From Azospirillaceae bacterium (lineage in GTDB: Bacteria > Pseudomonadota > Alphaproteobacteria > Azospirillales > Azospirillaceae), in assembly GCA_028283825.1 (NCBI GenBank), contig JAPWJW010000001.1, positions 620,001 to 684,000 on the forward strand: DNA of 64,000 bases, read 5' to 3'. The notes under the pieces are model-generated. The model did not search any database, was not told the origin of the DNA, and saw only the letters and a list, made by a program, of their open reading frames with translations. Made by a program: the position numbers and the translations under genes. Positions 17,919-26,439 of this stretch are shown here, one piece after another. The first letter of the stretch is position 1. Each line of letters begins with the position of its first letter.

Positions 17919-20606
17919 ATGAGCAGCGTGAGCAAGTGGGTGTACAGCTTCGGTGACGGCAAGGCCGAAGGCCGGGCCGAGATGAAAAACCTTCTGGGCG
18001 GCAAGGGTGCCAACCTGGCGGAGATGAGCAATCTGGGATTGCCCGTGCCGCCCGGCTTCACCATCACCACTGAGCTTTGCACCTGGTTCTACGACAACGG
18101 CCGCCAATATCCGGCCGAGTTGAAGGATGAGGTGGCCGCCGGGTTGAAGGCGGTGGAGGGCATCATCGGCGCCGTGTTCGGCGACCCGGCCAACCCGCTG
18201 CTGGTCTCCGTCCGGTCCGGCGCCCGCGCCTCCATGCCCGGCATGATGGACACGGTGCTGAATTTGGGCCTGAACGACGTCACCGTGCGCGGCCTGGCCC
18301 AGCGCTCGGGCGATGAACGCTTCGCCTATGACAGCTACCGCCGTTTCATCCAGATGTACGGCAACGTTGTGCTGGACGTGGAACACCACCATTTCGAAGA
18401 GATCCTGGACAGCCACAAGCGCGACCGGGGCCTGAGCTACGACACCGACCTGGAAGCCGGCGACTGGAAGGAAGTCATCGAAGGCTATAAGGAGGTGGTG
18501 CAGCACGCGCTGGGCCGCCCCTTCCCGCAGGATGTGCAGGAACAGCTGTGGGGCGCCATCGGCGCCGTGTTCGGCAGCTGGATGAACCAGCGCGCCATCA
18601 CCTATCGCAAGCTGCACGACATCCCGGCCAGCTGGGGCACGGCGGTGAACGTCCAGGCCATGGTGTTCGGCAACATGGGCGGCGACTGCGCCACCGGTGT
18701 GGCCTTCACCCGCAACCCGTCCACGGGTGAGAACGCCTTCTATGGCGAGTACCTGATCAACGCCCAGGGCGAGGACGTGGTGGCGGGCATCCGCACGCCG
18801 CAGCAGCTGACCATCGCCGGCCGCAAGGCCAACGCGTCCGACCTGCCCTCGATGGAAGAGAGCATGCCGGAGGTGTTCCAGCAGCTGGACGCCGTGCGCC
18901 TGAAGCTGGAGCGGCACTACCGCGACATGCAGGATATCGAGTTCACGGTGCAGCAGCAGAAGCTGTACATGCTGCAGACCCGCAACGGCAAACGCACCAC
19001 CGCCGCCGCACTCAAGGTGGCCGTGGACATGGCGCAGGAAGGCCTGATCGACGAGGCCGAGGCCGTGCGCCGGATCGAGCCCAAGTCCCTGGACCAGCTG
19101 CTGCACCCGACGCTGGACCCCAAGGCGGAACGCAAGATCATCGCCAAGGGCCTGCCGGCCAGCCCGGGTGCCGCCTGCGGCAAGGTGGTGTTCTCGGCGG
19201 ACGAGGCCGAGCGCCTGTCGGAAATGGGTGAGGCGGTCATCCTCTGCCGCGTGGAAACGTCGCCGGAGGATATCCACGGCATGCACGCCGCCGCCGGCAT
19301 CCTGACCACCCGGGGCGGCATGACCAGCCACGCTGCCGTGGTGGCGCGCGGCATGGGCCGATCCTGCGTGTCGGGTGCGGGTGAACTGCGCATCGACTAC
19401 AAGACCGGCATCATGACGGTGCGCGGCCAGAAGATCGCCGCCGGTGACATCATCACCATCGATGGGTCGACCGGCGAGGTCATGCTGGGCCATGTGCCCA
19501 CCATCCAGCCGGAACTGTCGGGCGATTTCGCCATCCTGATGGGCTGGGCCGACCGCTTCCGCCGCATGAAGGTGCGCACCAACGCGGAAACCCCGCTGGA
19601 CGCCCGCACCGCCGTCAAGTTCGGGGCCGAGGGCATCGGCCTGTGCCGGACGGAACACATGTTCTTCGACACCGAACGCATCATCGCCGTGCGTGAGATG
19701 ATCGTGGCGGAGAACGAGGCCGGCCGCCGTGCCGCCCTGGCCAAGATCGCCCCGATGCAGCGCCAGGACTTCGTGGAGCTGTTCCGCATCATGGCGGGCC
19801 TGCCGGTCACCATCCGCCTGCTGGACCCGCCGCTGCATGAGTTCCTGCCCAACAGCGAGGCGGAGATGGATGAGGTGGCGAAGGCCGCCGGCACCGACAT
19901 CCAGCGGGTGCGCCACCGCGCCCTGCAACTGCATGAGGCCAACCCCATGCTGGGTCATCGCGGCTGCCGCCTGGGCATCTCCTACCCCGAAATCTATGAG
20001 ATGCAGGCCCGTTCCATCTTCGAGGCGGCGGTCGAGGTGGGCCGGGAAGGCCAGACCGTGATCCCGGAGATCATGATCCCCCTGGTCGGCACCAAGAAGG
20101 AACTGGACATCCTGAAGGGCGTCATCGACCGCGTGGCCGGTGAGGTGAAACAGGCCACCGGCGTGCAGATCGACTATCTGGTCGGCACCATGATCGAACT
20201 GCCGCGCGCCGCCTTGCAGGCGGCGGAAATCGCCAAGTCGGCGGAGTTCTTCAGCTTCGGCACCAACGACCTGACGCAGACGACGTTCGGCATCAGCCGC
20301 GACGACGCCGCCAGCTTCCTGCCCGACTATCAGCGCGCCGGCATCTTCGAGCACGATCCCTTCGTGACCCTGGATACCGAGGGCGTGGGCGAACTGGTGT
20401 CCATCGCCGCCGAACGGGGCCGCAAGACCCGTCCGGACATCAAGCTGGGCATCTGCGGTGAGCACGGCGGCGACCCGGCCTCGGTCTACTTCTGTGAGAA
20501 GGTCGGCCTCAGCTACGTCTCTTGTTCCCCCTACCGCGTGCCCATCGCGCGGCTGGCGGCGGCGCAGGCGGCCCTGATGGGTGAGAAGCCGGCCAGCGAG
20601 GCGTGA
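17919..20606 (+). CDS. ppdK: pyruvate, phosphate dikinase
   Basis: 895 residues, the usual bacterial length. It interconverts pyruvate, ATP and phosphate with phosphoenolpyruvate, AMP and diphosphate. The N-terminal ATP-grasp domain opens KNLLGGKGANLAEM. The swivelling phosphohistidine domain carries TRGGMTSHAAVVARGMG with the catalytic His at residue 471. The PEP/pyruvate barrel ends with KLGICGEHGGDPAS, where C846 is the catalytic cysteine. AGGTGAGGAACC before ATG 17919 is a good ribosome site. The 234-bp gap upstream follows the glyS terminator and must hold its promoter. A long hairpin belonging to repeat copy C begins five bases after the stop and may act as its terminator. Confidence 0.97.
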   Translation: MSSVSKWVYSFGDGKAEGRAEMKNLLGGKGANLAEMSNLGLPVPPGFTITTELCTWFYDNGRQYPAELKDEVAAGLKAVEGIIGAVFGDPANPLLVSVRSGARASMPGMMDTVLNLGLNDVTVRGLAQRSGDERFAYDSYRRFIQMYGNVVLDVEHHHFEEILDSHKRDRGLSYDTDLEAGDWKEVIEGYKEVVQHALGRPFPQDVQEQLWGAIGAVFGSWMNQRAITYRKLHDIPASWGTAVNVQAMVFGNMGGDCATGVAFTRNPSTGENAFYGEYLINAQGEDVVAGIRTPQQLTIAGRKANASDLPSMEESMPEVFQQLDAVRLKLERHYRDMQDIEFTVQQQKLYMLQTRNGKRTTAAALKVAVDMAQEGLIDEAEAVRRIEPKSLDQLLHPTLDPKAERKIIAKGLPASPGAACGKVVFSADEAERLSEMGEAVILCRVETSPEDIHGMHAAAGILTTRGGMTSHAAVVARGMGRSCVSGAGELRIDYKTGIMTVRGQKIAAGDIITIDGSTGEVMLGHVPTIQPELSGDFAILMGWADRFRRMKVRTNAETPLDARTAVKFGAEGIGLCRTEHMFFDTERIIAVREMIVAENEAGRRAALAKIAPMQRQDFVELFRIMAGLPVTIRLLDPPLHEFLPNSEAEMDEVAKAAGTDIQRVRHRALQLHEANPMLGHRGCRLGISYPEIYEMQARSIFEAAVEVGREGQTVIPEIMIPLVGTKKELDILKGVIDRVAGEVKQATGVQIDYLVGTMIELPRAALQAAEIAKSAEFFSFGTNDLTQTTFGISRDDAASFLPDYQRAGIFEHDPFVTLDTEGVGELVSIAAERGRKTRPDIKLGICGEHGGDPASVYFCEKVGLSYVSCSPYRVPIARLAAAQAALMGEKPASEA

Positions 20607-20611
20607 TGCGT

Positions 20612-20757
20612 GCGGCCTTTGATCGTGACCGATCAAAGGCCGCCCCTCAGGCGCCGGGCGCCAGCATCCGCTGGCTGGGCTATCCTCGTTCCGCCCTGCG
20701 GTGCTCACTCCGGGGCCGGCCGTCGCCGGCCGCCAGCGGCACTTCATGCCGCTGGCG
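20612..20757 (+). repeat. hairpin-string repeat, copy C, directly after ppdK
   Basis: Begins with an extra 13-pair hairpin, GCGGCCTTTGATC (20612-20624) with GATCAAAGGCCGC (20631-20643), then the head CCCTCAGGCGCCGGGC. H1: GCCAGC-ATCC-GCTGGC (20660-20675). H3: GGCCGGC-CGTC-GCCGGCC (20714-20731). H4: GCCAGCGGCA / TGCCGCTGGC (20732-20741, 20747-20756). The H2 region is divergent and I cannot pair it in the usual way. The first hairpin resembles that of copy A in loop and core (TTTGATC...GACCGATCAAA) but its flanks differ. Confidence 0.75.
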
Positions 20758-20783
20758 TTAGTGTTTTGGGTGGGAAATGAAAG

Positions 20784-20815
20784 AAAGGCGGCGGGGGTGA
20801 CCTCGCCGCCTTTTT
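20784..20815. terminator. bidirectional terminator between ppdK and the Lrp gene
   Basis: AAAGGCGGCG (20784-20793) pairs with CGCCGCCTTT (20804-20813), flanked by A and T runs on both sides. It lies eight bases from the end of the leftward Lrp gene, so it mainly terminates that gene and backs up ppdK. Confidence 0.85.
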
Positions 20816-20822
20816 GTCGGAA

Positions 20823-21311
20823 CTACCCCACGTCCCCCCGTATCTGTCCCAACGGCAACGCCGTGGTCTCCTTCACCGTGGATACCGCCATCATGGAGTT
20901 GATTTCGCGCACGCCCGGCAGGTGGGACAGGCGGTGGAAGAACAGGGCCTCATAGGCCTCCACATCGCGCACCACGATGCGCAGCATGAAGTCCACCTGC
21001 CCCATCATGACGAAGCATTCCAGGATCTCCGGAATGTCGGCGACGGCGCGGCGGAAGGCGTCCAGGCTTTCGCCGGCGTGCGCTTCCAGCTTCACCTGGG
21101 CGAACACCAGGAAGTTCAGGCCCAGTTCGCGGCGGTCCAGCAGGGCCGCGCGGTGGCGGATGATGCCCGATTCCTCCAGTCGCTGGATGCGGCGCCAGCA
21201 GGGGGATTGCGACAGGCCCACGGCCTCGCCCACCTCGGCCGCCGAGGCGGCGCCGTTTTCCTGCAGCACGTCCAGGATCTTCCAATCCAGCCGGTCCAGT
21301 TTGTGCCGCAT
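20823..21311 (-). CDS. Lrp/AsnC-family transcriptional regulator
   Basis: 162 residues. The N-terminal winged helix is LDRLDWKILDVLQENGAASAAEVGEAVGLSQSPCWRRIQRLEESGII, with the helix-turn-helix at about residues 23-44. An effector-binding RAM (ACT-like) domain follows from about 65 to 150, with GQVDFMLRIVVRDVEAYE as its typical block. It should bind DNA as an oligomer and respond to an amino acid. It is divergent from a hypothetical/ACT-domain gene pair, which is its most likely target besides itself. Confidence 0.92.
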   Translation of the reverse strand: MRHKLDRLDWKILDVLQENGAASAAEVGEAVGLSQSPCWRRIQRLEESGIIRHRAALLDRRELGLNFLVFAQVKLEAHAGESLDAFRRAVADIPEILECFVMMGQVDFMLRIVVRDVEAYEALFFHRLSHLPGVREINSMMAVSTVKETTALPLGQIRGDVG

Positions 21312-21324
21312 GGATCATTCCTCA

Positions 21325-21337
21325 TGAAATCGTTTCA
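21325..21337. promoter_or_regulatory. palindrome between the Lrp gene and its divergent neighbours
   Basis: TGAAATCGTTTCA is an inverted repeat with five-base arms, 14 bp before the Lrp start and in an A+T-richer patch. Its position suits an autoregulatory operator. Lrp sites are loose, so this is tentative. Confidence 0.35.
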
Positions 21338-21449
21338 AACATGGTCCATGTCGAGAATGGCCGAAACGACAGGTCTTCGCAAAGACTATGCGCATGCCGG
21401 GCGCTATTCTCATCTCATCGATCAACGCCGTCCTTGATGAGCCGCCGCC

Positions 21450-21839
21450 ATGCCCCCGTCCGCGCTGAACGCCTCGCTTTCGCCGTCCGACTTCGCCGTC
21501 CTGCACCCCACCCTGACGCTGGTGCGCAGCGGTGACGGCTTCGTCGCCCTGGCCGTCAACCGCGCCGGCCCGGTGGACGTGACCCTGGACTGGAGCCGCC
21601 TGGACCCGGTGTCCGACAGCGATGGGCTGGACGCCGCCATCGACCACGCCCTGTCGGTCGCCCGCCATCGGGGTGAGGCGGACCGCCGCGCCGGTCGGCC
21701 CTGGGCCACCGCCCACGCCGTGGTGGTGGGATATGCCGGGGACGCGGCGGAGGCCGCGGTGCGCCGCGCCGTGGCCGTGGCCGCCGTGCCGGTGGCCGGC
21801 ATGCCCGACGCGGCGACGGCCCAAGGGGTGACCCTGTGA
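21450..21839 (+). CDS. hypothetical protein, coupled to an ACT-domain gene
   Basis: 129 residues, not recognised. It is soluble and Ala/Asp-rich, has no signal or membrane helix, and reads as a small alpha/beta domain (FAVLHPTLTLVRSGDGFVALAVNRAGP, then two amphipathic helices). The stop overlaps the GTG start of the next gene by four bases, so the two proteins are probably made together and may interact. Divergent from an Lrp regulator. No function can be assigned. Confidence 0.55.
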   Translation: MPPSALNASLSPSDFAVLHPTLTLVRSGDGFVALAVNRAGPVDVTLDWSRLDPVSDSDGLDAAIDHALSVARHRGEADRRAGRPWATAHAVVVGYAGDAAEAAVRRAVAVAAVPVAGMPDAATAQGVTL

Positions 21840-22114
21840 GCGCCGCCGTCGCCAGCCTGGCCGCTGAAGGCCCCGTCATGCTGTCCGTCGCCGCCGACGC
21901 CAGCCCTGGCCTGCTGTCCCGCCTGATGGGCACGCTGGCCCGCCTGGACATCGTGCCGGTGCACGTCTATGCCCGCCGCCGCGCCGACCATCCGGGCGAG
22001 GATATGCTGGAGGTGGACATCCAGCTGCCGGCCACGGCATCGGCCAGCAGCGAACGCGTGGCCGCCATCTTCCGCACCGTGGTGGGTGTCCACCAGGTGG
22101 CGGGGTCGGTTTAA
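21836..22114 (+). CDS. small ACT-domain protein
   Basis: 92 residues from GTG 21836. Nearly the whole protein fits one ACT domain: VMLSVAADASPGLLSRLMGTLARLDIVPVHVYARR gives the first strand, the Asp-x-x-Pro-Gly ligand turn and helix, and MLEVDIQLP the central strand. This resembles the small subunit of acetolactate synthase (IlvM/IlvN) or GcvR-like stand-alone ACT proteins. No large-subunit gene is nearby, so a regulatory amino-acid-binding role is likelier than a subunit role. It is translationally coupled to the hypothetical gene upstream and faces an Lrp gene. Confidence 0.65.
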   Translation: MSAAVASLAAEGPVMLSVAADASPGLLSRLMGTLARLDIVPVHVYARRRADHPGEDMLEVDIQLPATASASSERVAAIFRTVVGVHQVAGSV

Positions 22115-22118
22115 AGTT

Positions 22119-22248
22119 CCCTCAGGTGGCGGGCGGCCCCGTCCGGGGCCTTGCCTTCCTCGCTTTTCAGTCCGCTAACGCTCCCCAAAAAGCTCCGGCG
22201 ACCGCGGTCGCGGTCTACAGCGGCATGAGCCTTTGGCTCATGCCGCTG
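22119..22248 (+). repeat. hairpin-string repeat, copy D
   Basis: H1: GGCCCC-GTCC-GGGGCC (22135-22150). H2: GCTTTT (22162-22167) with AAAAGC (22188-22193) around CAGTCCGCTAACGCTCCCC. H3: GACCGC-GGTC-GCGGTC (22200-22215). H4: CAGCGGCATGAGCC, TTT, GGCTCATGCCGCTG (22218-22231, 22235-22248), the longest H4 in the window at 14 pairs. It fills the gap between the ACT-domain gene and the end of pnuC. Confidence 0.87.
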
Positions 22249-22255
22249 ATTCGGA

Positions 22256-22825
22256 TCAGGGAAGCGTGACGGCCGGCGTTCCCGCACGCCAGCTGCGCAG
22301 GCCCAGGACGGCCAGCACGATGAAGCCGGCGTACAGGCCGGCCGTCAGGCACAGGTCCTTCACCGCGTACATGGCGGTGTAGGCGACATCGACGGCGATC
22401 CACAGCCACCAGTTCTCGATATGCTTGCGCGCCGTCCAGTACTGCGCCACCAGGCTGAACGCGGCCAGGGTGGCATCGACATAAGGCAGGGCGGCATCCG
22501 TCCAGCGGGCCATGGCCCAGCCCAGGGCCACGCTGCCGACCGCCCCCGCCACCAGGCCGGCGATGGCGGCCTGGGTGCTTAAGGGCACCACGACCACCGC
22601 CCCCTCATCCCGCACGCCCCGCCACCAGTGGAACCAGCCATAGGCCAGGAAGGCGGCGAACACCGCCTGCAATCCCATGTCGGAATAAAGCTTGGCGTCG
22701 AAGAACACCCGGCCGTACAGCGCCACCGACGCCAGGCCCAGGGGCCAGCACCACAACACCCGCCGGGTGGTGGCCCAGACGGCCAGGGCGCTGACGATGA
22801 CGGCGATGATTTCCAGGATGGACAT
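22256..22825 (-). CDS. pnuC: PnuC-family vitamin/nucleoside transporter
   Basis: 189 residues from ATG 22825; a longer in-frame start would run into repeat copy E and lacks family similarity. Six to seven hydrophobic helices are visible. The family signature YVDATLAAFSLVAQYWTARKHIENWWLWIAVDVAYTAMY is complete, including the WxxW stretch that lines the substrate site in PnuC/PnuT proteins. These facilitators take up nicotinamide riboside, thiamine or riboflavin, which is then trapped by phosphorylation. An APH-fold kinase and a TonB receptor lie directly upstream on the same strand, which fits such a salvage unit. The exact vitamin cannot be read from sequence. Confidence 0.88.
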   Translation of the reverse strand: MSILEIIAVIVSALAVWATTRRVLWCWPLGLASVALYGRVFFDAKLYSDMGLQAVFAAFLAYGWFHWWRGVRDEGAVVVVPLSTQAAIAGLVAGAVGSVALGWAMARWTDAALPYVDATLAAFSLVAQYWTARKHIENWWLWIAVDVAYTAMYAVKDLCLTAGLYAGFIVLAVLGLRSWRAGTPAVTLP

Positions 22826-22852
22826 GGGGGGCGGGCCTTCGGGTGTTCTGTG

Positions 22853-22981
22853 CCAGCGGCATGAAGCTTTGACCCATGCCGCTGTAGGACGCGACCGCGG
22901 CCGCCGGAGATTTGCGGGGAACGAAGAGGACTGCAAATCGAGGAAGCCAAGCGGCCGGATGGCCGCGTCGGCGCTTGAGGA
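22853..22981 (-). repeat. hairpin-string repeat, copy E (reverse orientation)
   Basis: Read on the minus strand: head CCTCAAGCGCCGAC, H1 GCGGCC-ATCC-GGCCGC, linker TTGGCTTCCTCG, H2 ATTTGC with GCAAAT around AGTCCTCTTCGTTCCCC, H3 GGCCGC-GGTC-GCGTCC with one mismatch, H4 CAGCGGCATG / CATGCCGCTG (arms at 22854-22863 and 22875-22884). It fills the gap between the kinase gene and pnuC, and is co-directional with them, so it would be part of their mRNA. Confidence 0.85.
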
Positions 22982-22984
22982 AAA

Positions 22985-24181
22985 CTAACTTCTGAAAGTG
23001 CCGATATGGGCCAGCAGGGCCTGGCCGTCGGTACCGTGGAACCAGTCGGCGTGGCTCAGGAAATAGCCCTCGTAGGCCAGGCCGGCATTCCCGGCCGAAC
23101 GGGTCAGCCCATGGAAATAGTCGGTTTCCGCCAGGGCGAATTCGGCATGGGCCAGGGGCAGCAGGGCGGCCAGGGCCTGGCACTGACGGGGGGTGAGGGG
23201 GCTCACGGCGTCGTACCCCGCCAGCAGGGCGTCCACCTGGTCCAGATGCACGGCCGGCGGACGCCCCTCGGTCAGGGCCAGCCATTCCACCGTGTTGCGC
23301 TCGATGGCGGTGGCCAGGTCGAACAGCGCCGTGGTGCGGTCGGCCAGGCCGAAATCCAGCACCGCCGCCACCTCCGCGTCTGGCCCGCCGTCCGTCCAGG
23401 TGAGGTTGGAGGCATGCATGTCGTTGTGCGCCCACAGGCGCGGCAATTCATCCATCAGGGGGCGCAGGGCCGCGTGGAAGGGCAGCAGCAAACGCGTGGT
23501 GTCGCGGCGCCAGGGGCGGGGGGACAGGTAATCGGCCAGGGCCGGGCGTGCCGCGACATAGTCCGCCATGGCGGCCAGGGGATCGTCGCCGGCGAACAGG
23601 GTGAAACCGGGCACCAGCGCCTGTCCTGCCCGGCCCGGATGGTCATAACCGGCGGCGGCCCGGTGCAGGCGGGCCAGGGTGCGGCCGGCGGCGTGGGCGT
23701 GGCTGCCGTCACGGAAGGGCGTCCATGACGGCGCGTCGTGGTAAAGGTCCTGGCCCGGCGCCAGGCCATGGACCTCATAGGTCCAGTCGCCCAGGGTCAA
23801 GGCCCGCGCGTCGTCCGCCGTGGCCAGCACGTCGCACACCGCGACGCCCAGGGGCCCGCCATGCCGGCGCAGATGGTCCATGAAGGCGTGCTCGTCACCC
23901 AGCTGGGCGGCGGTACGCACCCGCACGTGATGGCGCTTCACGAACACGGCCGTGCGCCCTTCTGCACCGGCGGCGGTCGCCACCACCGACGCCGCCGAGA
24001 ACGGGCGCGGGCTGTGGCTCAGGATGCCGCGCGGGGCACCGACGCCGGGGTAATGGCGCAGCAGGCTCGCCACCTCGGCTATCGTCAGGGGGGGCCAGTC
24101 GGGTGCGACCGTGCCGATGCCCATGCCGTGGGCATAACTTCCCTGGGGAAGGGCTGGGGATCGGGCGGGGGATGCGCTCAT
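22985..24181 (-). CDS. APH-fold small-molecule kinase, probably for a transported vitamin
   Basis: 398 residues of the aminoglycoside phosphotransferase/choline kinase fold. The catalytic loop is AHNDMHASNLTW and the metal site VLDFGLADRTTALFDLATAIE. This fold includes thiamine kinase and homoserine kinase type II as well as resistance enzymes. Position decides here: it lies between a TonB receptor gene (17 bp upstream) and pnuC on one strand, the usual order for an uptake-and-trap pathway. I therefore infer a vitamin kinase, with thiamine a reasonable first guess because ThiK has this fold. Start choice is uncertain, since ATG 24124 is also possible. Confidence 0.7.
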   Translation of the reverse strand: MSASPARSPALPQGSYAHGMGIGTVAPDWPPLTIAEVASLLRHYPGVGAPRGILSHSPRPFSAASVVATAAGAEGRTAVFVKRHHVRVRTAAQLGDEHAFMDHLRRHGGPLGVAVCDVLATADDARALTLGDWTYEVHGLAPGQDLYHDAPSWTPFRDGSHAHAAGRTLARLHRAAAGYDHPGRAGQALVPGFTLFAGDDPLAAMADYVAARPALADYLSPRPWRRDTTRLLLPFHAALRPLMDELPRLWAHNDMHASNLTWTDGGPDAEVAAVLDFGLADRTTALFDLATAIERNTVEWLALTEGRPPAVHLDQVDALLAGYDAVSPLTPRQCQALAALLPLAHAEFALAETDYFHGLTRSAGNAGLAYEGYFLSHADWFHGTDGQALLAHIGTFRS

Positions 24182-24198
24182 GAAGGGGGAAAAGGACC

Positions 24199-26439
24199 TT
24201 ACAGGGAATACTGCATCGTGAAGCGGGCCGTGCGCGGCACGCCCAGATGCAGATAGGCGTCGCCGGCGCTTTCGCCAACATCCTTCCAGTACCGCCGATC
24301 CAGCAGATTGTCGACCGACAGCCGCAGGGTCAGCTTGTTGTCCAGCACGCTGGGGGCATACCGCAGGCCGGCGTTGAACAGGTGATATGCTGGCGCGTAG
24401 GCCACGGCGTCGCGGGCCGCCGGCTTGGCCCCGACATACTGCCAGCCGGCCAGCACGGCCAGGCCGTCCAGGTGCGGCAGGGTGTAGTCGGCGTACAGGG
24501 CGGTGCGCACGTGCGGCACGTTGATGGCCTGGTGGCCGTCATAGGCGGGCGTGCCCGTGCCGGTGGCCATGGCACTCATGAAGGTGGCGCTGGCTGTCAG
24601 GCGCAGGGCCTGGGTCACCTGGCCGGCGGCGTTCAGTTCCAGTCCGTCGTGGCGTTCGGTGCCCTGGCGCACGTAGGTGAAGCCGTATTCGCTGTCGTCG
24701 GGCTTGGCGTATTCGTAAGGCTTCACCAGGCGGAAGACGCTGGCGCCCAGCAGCAGGCCGTTCCAGTCGTACTTGGCGCCCACCTCATCCTGCCAGGACA
24801 GGGACGGCGACAGGAACTCGCTGGCGTTGGTGGCCCAGGCGGGGGCCTGGCCGCCCAGCGACAGGCCGCGCGCGTGGCTGACGTACAGCGTTAGCGCCGG
24901 CAGGGGCTTGTACACCAGGGCCGCCTGCGGCAGGGGCAGGGTCTCATTGGTGTTGCGGGTGGTGATGTGGTCGATGTCGAAGGTGCGTTCGCGCAGGAAC
25001 ACGCCGCGCACGCCGGCATCCAGTTCCAGCCCGCTCAGCAGGGCGCCCAGATCGATGCGATCCATGCCGATGAGGGCGTACTGCCGGCTGTCCAGCCGTT
25101 CGTAATTGGCGCCCGGATTGTTGGGCGACGGGGAAAAGGCCAGGGGCGTGGGGTTGTAGATGTTGTCGCTGCCGACATAGTCGTAGACGTAGTCGGTCTG
25201 CGTGACGGTGCGCCGGAAGACGCTGGCGCCCAGGGTCAGGCTGTGGCCGATGATGCCGGTGGCGACCTTGCCGTGCAGCAGGGCCTGGGCCTGGTCGTCC
25301 TCGCGCGCGTCGTTGGGGCTGCGATAATCGTAGACGTCGAAATCGCCGTTGGGCGCGAAGTAATAACCCGGGCTGTCGCCGGCAGCACAGCTGGCGACGT
25401 AATAGCAGCCATAGGCGAAGGCGACGTTGTCGTCGATGACGGTGCGGCTGTGCCCGGCCGACACTGTCAGGCGCCAGTCGTCGCTGAACCGGTGCTCATA
25501 CTGCCCGGACACGTTCAGGGAATTGATGGTGACCGGCTTGGTCCAGGATTGCGCCGCCAGCATGCGCGACGGCGACACGGTGTCCAGCGCCGGCAGGGCG
25601 GTGCCGCCCAGCAACTGGTAACCTGAGACCGAATGCTGCACCCGGCGCTGGTATTCCAGGTCGACGTTGAAGGTATCGTTCTCCGTGGCCCGCCAGTCGC
25701 CGGCCAATGAGCCGAAATTGCGGTAGCCGTCGGCGTGGTCGACGTAGGATGCGATGTCCTCATGCGCCGCGTTCAGGCGCAGGCCGTACTGCTTGCGGTC
25801 GCCGAACAGGGAACCCACGTCGATGGCGCTGTACAGGCCGCCGCGGTTGTCGGTGCCCAGGGTCAGGCTTTGCACATCGGCCGGCCGCTTGGTGACGTAA
25901 TCCACCAGGCCGCCCGGGGCTACCACCCCGGCCTCAACCCCGGCCAGGCCCTTCAGGAACTCCACCCGTTCCTTGTTCTCCAGCGCCACCGGCTGTTCGC
26001 CGGCGATGGTCAGGCCGTTGATCTGCAGGCCGGTGGCCAGGTCCAGGGGGAAACCCCGGATGGCGATATCCTCGTAATAGCCTTCGGGCGCGTAGTTCTC
26101 CCCGATCGAGGCGTCGTTGCGGATCAGGTCGCTCAGGCGCCGGGCCTGCTGGTCGTCCATCAGGTCGCGGGTGACGACGCTGACGGCGGCCGGCGTGTCC
26201 AGCAGGCTGCCGTTCTCCCCGAACTGGGTGCGGTCGGCGCGATAGCCTGAATCACGGGTGCCGGTGACGATGACGGTGTTGCCGTTGGCGGCGGTCGACG
26301 TCGCCTGGTCCGCCTGCGGGTCGGCCAGCGCCGGCCGCGCACCCACCGTGCCCAAGGCCAGCAGCAGGCCCAGCGCCGTTGCGCTGCGAGGCAGGCGGCG
26401 GGTGTGCGGCGCGAAAGGACGGCGGCGGGTGGGGATCAT
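24199..26439 (-). CDS. TonB-dependent outer-membrane receptor
   Basis: 746 residues from ATG 26439, with AGGA eleven bases upstream and a clear signal peptide (to ARPALADP near residue 40). The plug domain has the family pattern TPAAVSVVTRDLMDDQQARRLSDLIRNDASI. A 22-strand barrel follows and ends in a C-terminal Phe-rich strand (RFTMQYSL). The plug resembles siderophore-type receptors, but the gene is followed by an APH-fold kinase and pnuC, so a vitamin or nucleoside substrate is at least as likely. I see no TPP-riboswitch conserved segments upstream. A Fur-type box 145 bp upstream belongs mainly to the divergent haem receptor, but could also affect this gene. Confidence 0.88.
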   Translation of the reverse strand: MIPTRRRPFAPHTRRLPRSATALGLLLALGTVGARPALADPQADQATSTAANGNTVIVTGTRDSGYRADRTQFGENGSLLDTPAAVSVVTRDLMDDQQARRLSDLIRNDASIGENYAPEGYYEDIAIRGFPLDLATGLQINGLTIAGEQPVALENKERVEFLKGLAGVEAGVVAPGGLVDYVTKRPADVQSLTLGTDNRGGLYSAIDVGSLFGDRKQYGLRLNAAHEDIASYVDHADGYRNFGSLAGDWRATENDTFNVDLEYQRRVQHSVSGYQLLGGTALPALDTVSPSRMLAAQSWTKPVTINSLNVSGQYEHRFSDDWRLTVSAGHSRTVIDDNVAFAYGCYYVASCAAGDSPGYYFAPNGDFDVYDYRSPNDAREDDQAQALLHGKVATGIIGHSLTLGASVFRRTVTQTDYVYDYVGSDNIYNPTPLAFSPSPNNPGANYERLDSRQYALIGMDRIDLGALLSGLELDAGVRGVFLRERTFDIDHITTRNTNETLPLPQAALVYKPLPALTLYVSHARGLSLGGQAPAWATNASEFLSPSLSWQDEVGAKYDWNGLLLGASVFRLVKPYEYAKPDDSEYGFTYVRQGTERHDGLELNAAGQVTQALRLTASATFMSAMATGTGTPAYDGHQAINVPHVRTALYADYTLPHLDGLAVLAGWQYVGAKPAARDAVAYAPAYHLFNAGLRYAPSVLDNKLTLRLSVDNLLDRRYWKDVGESAGDAYLHLGVPRTARFTMQYSL

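Noticed and set aside
17808-20747. A 979-codon open frame antisense to ppdK
   Set aside because: It is the G+C-rich shadow of ppdK: low-complexity, rich in His, Gln, Gly and Arg, with no family resemblance, while ppdK is unmistakable.
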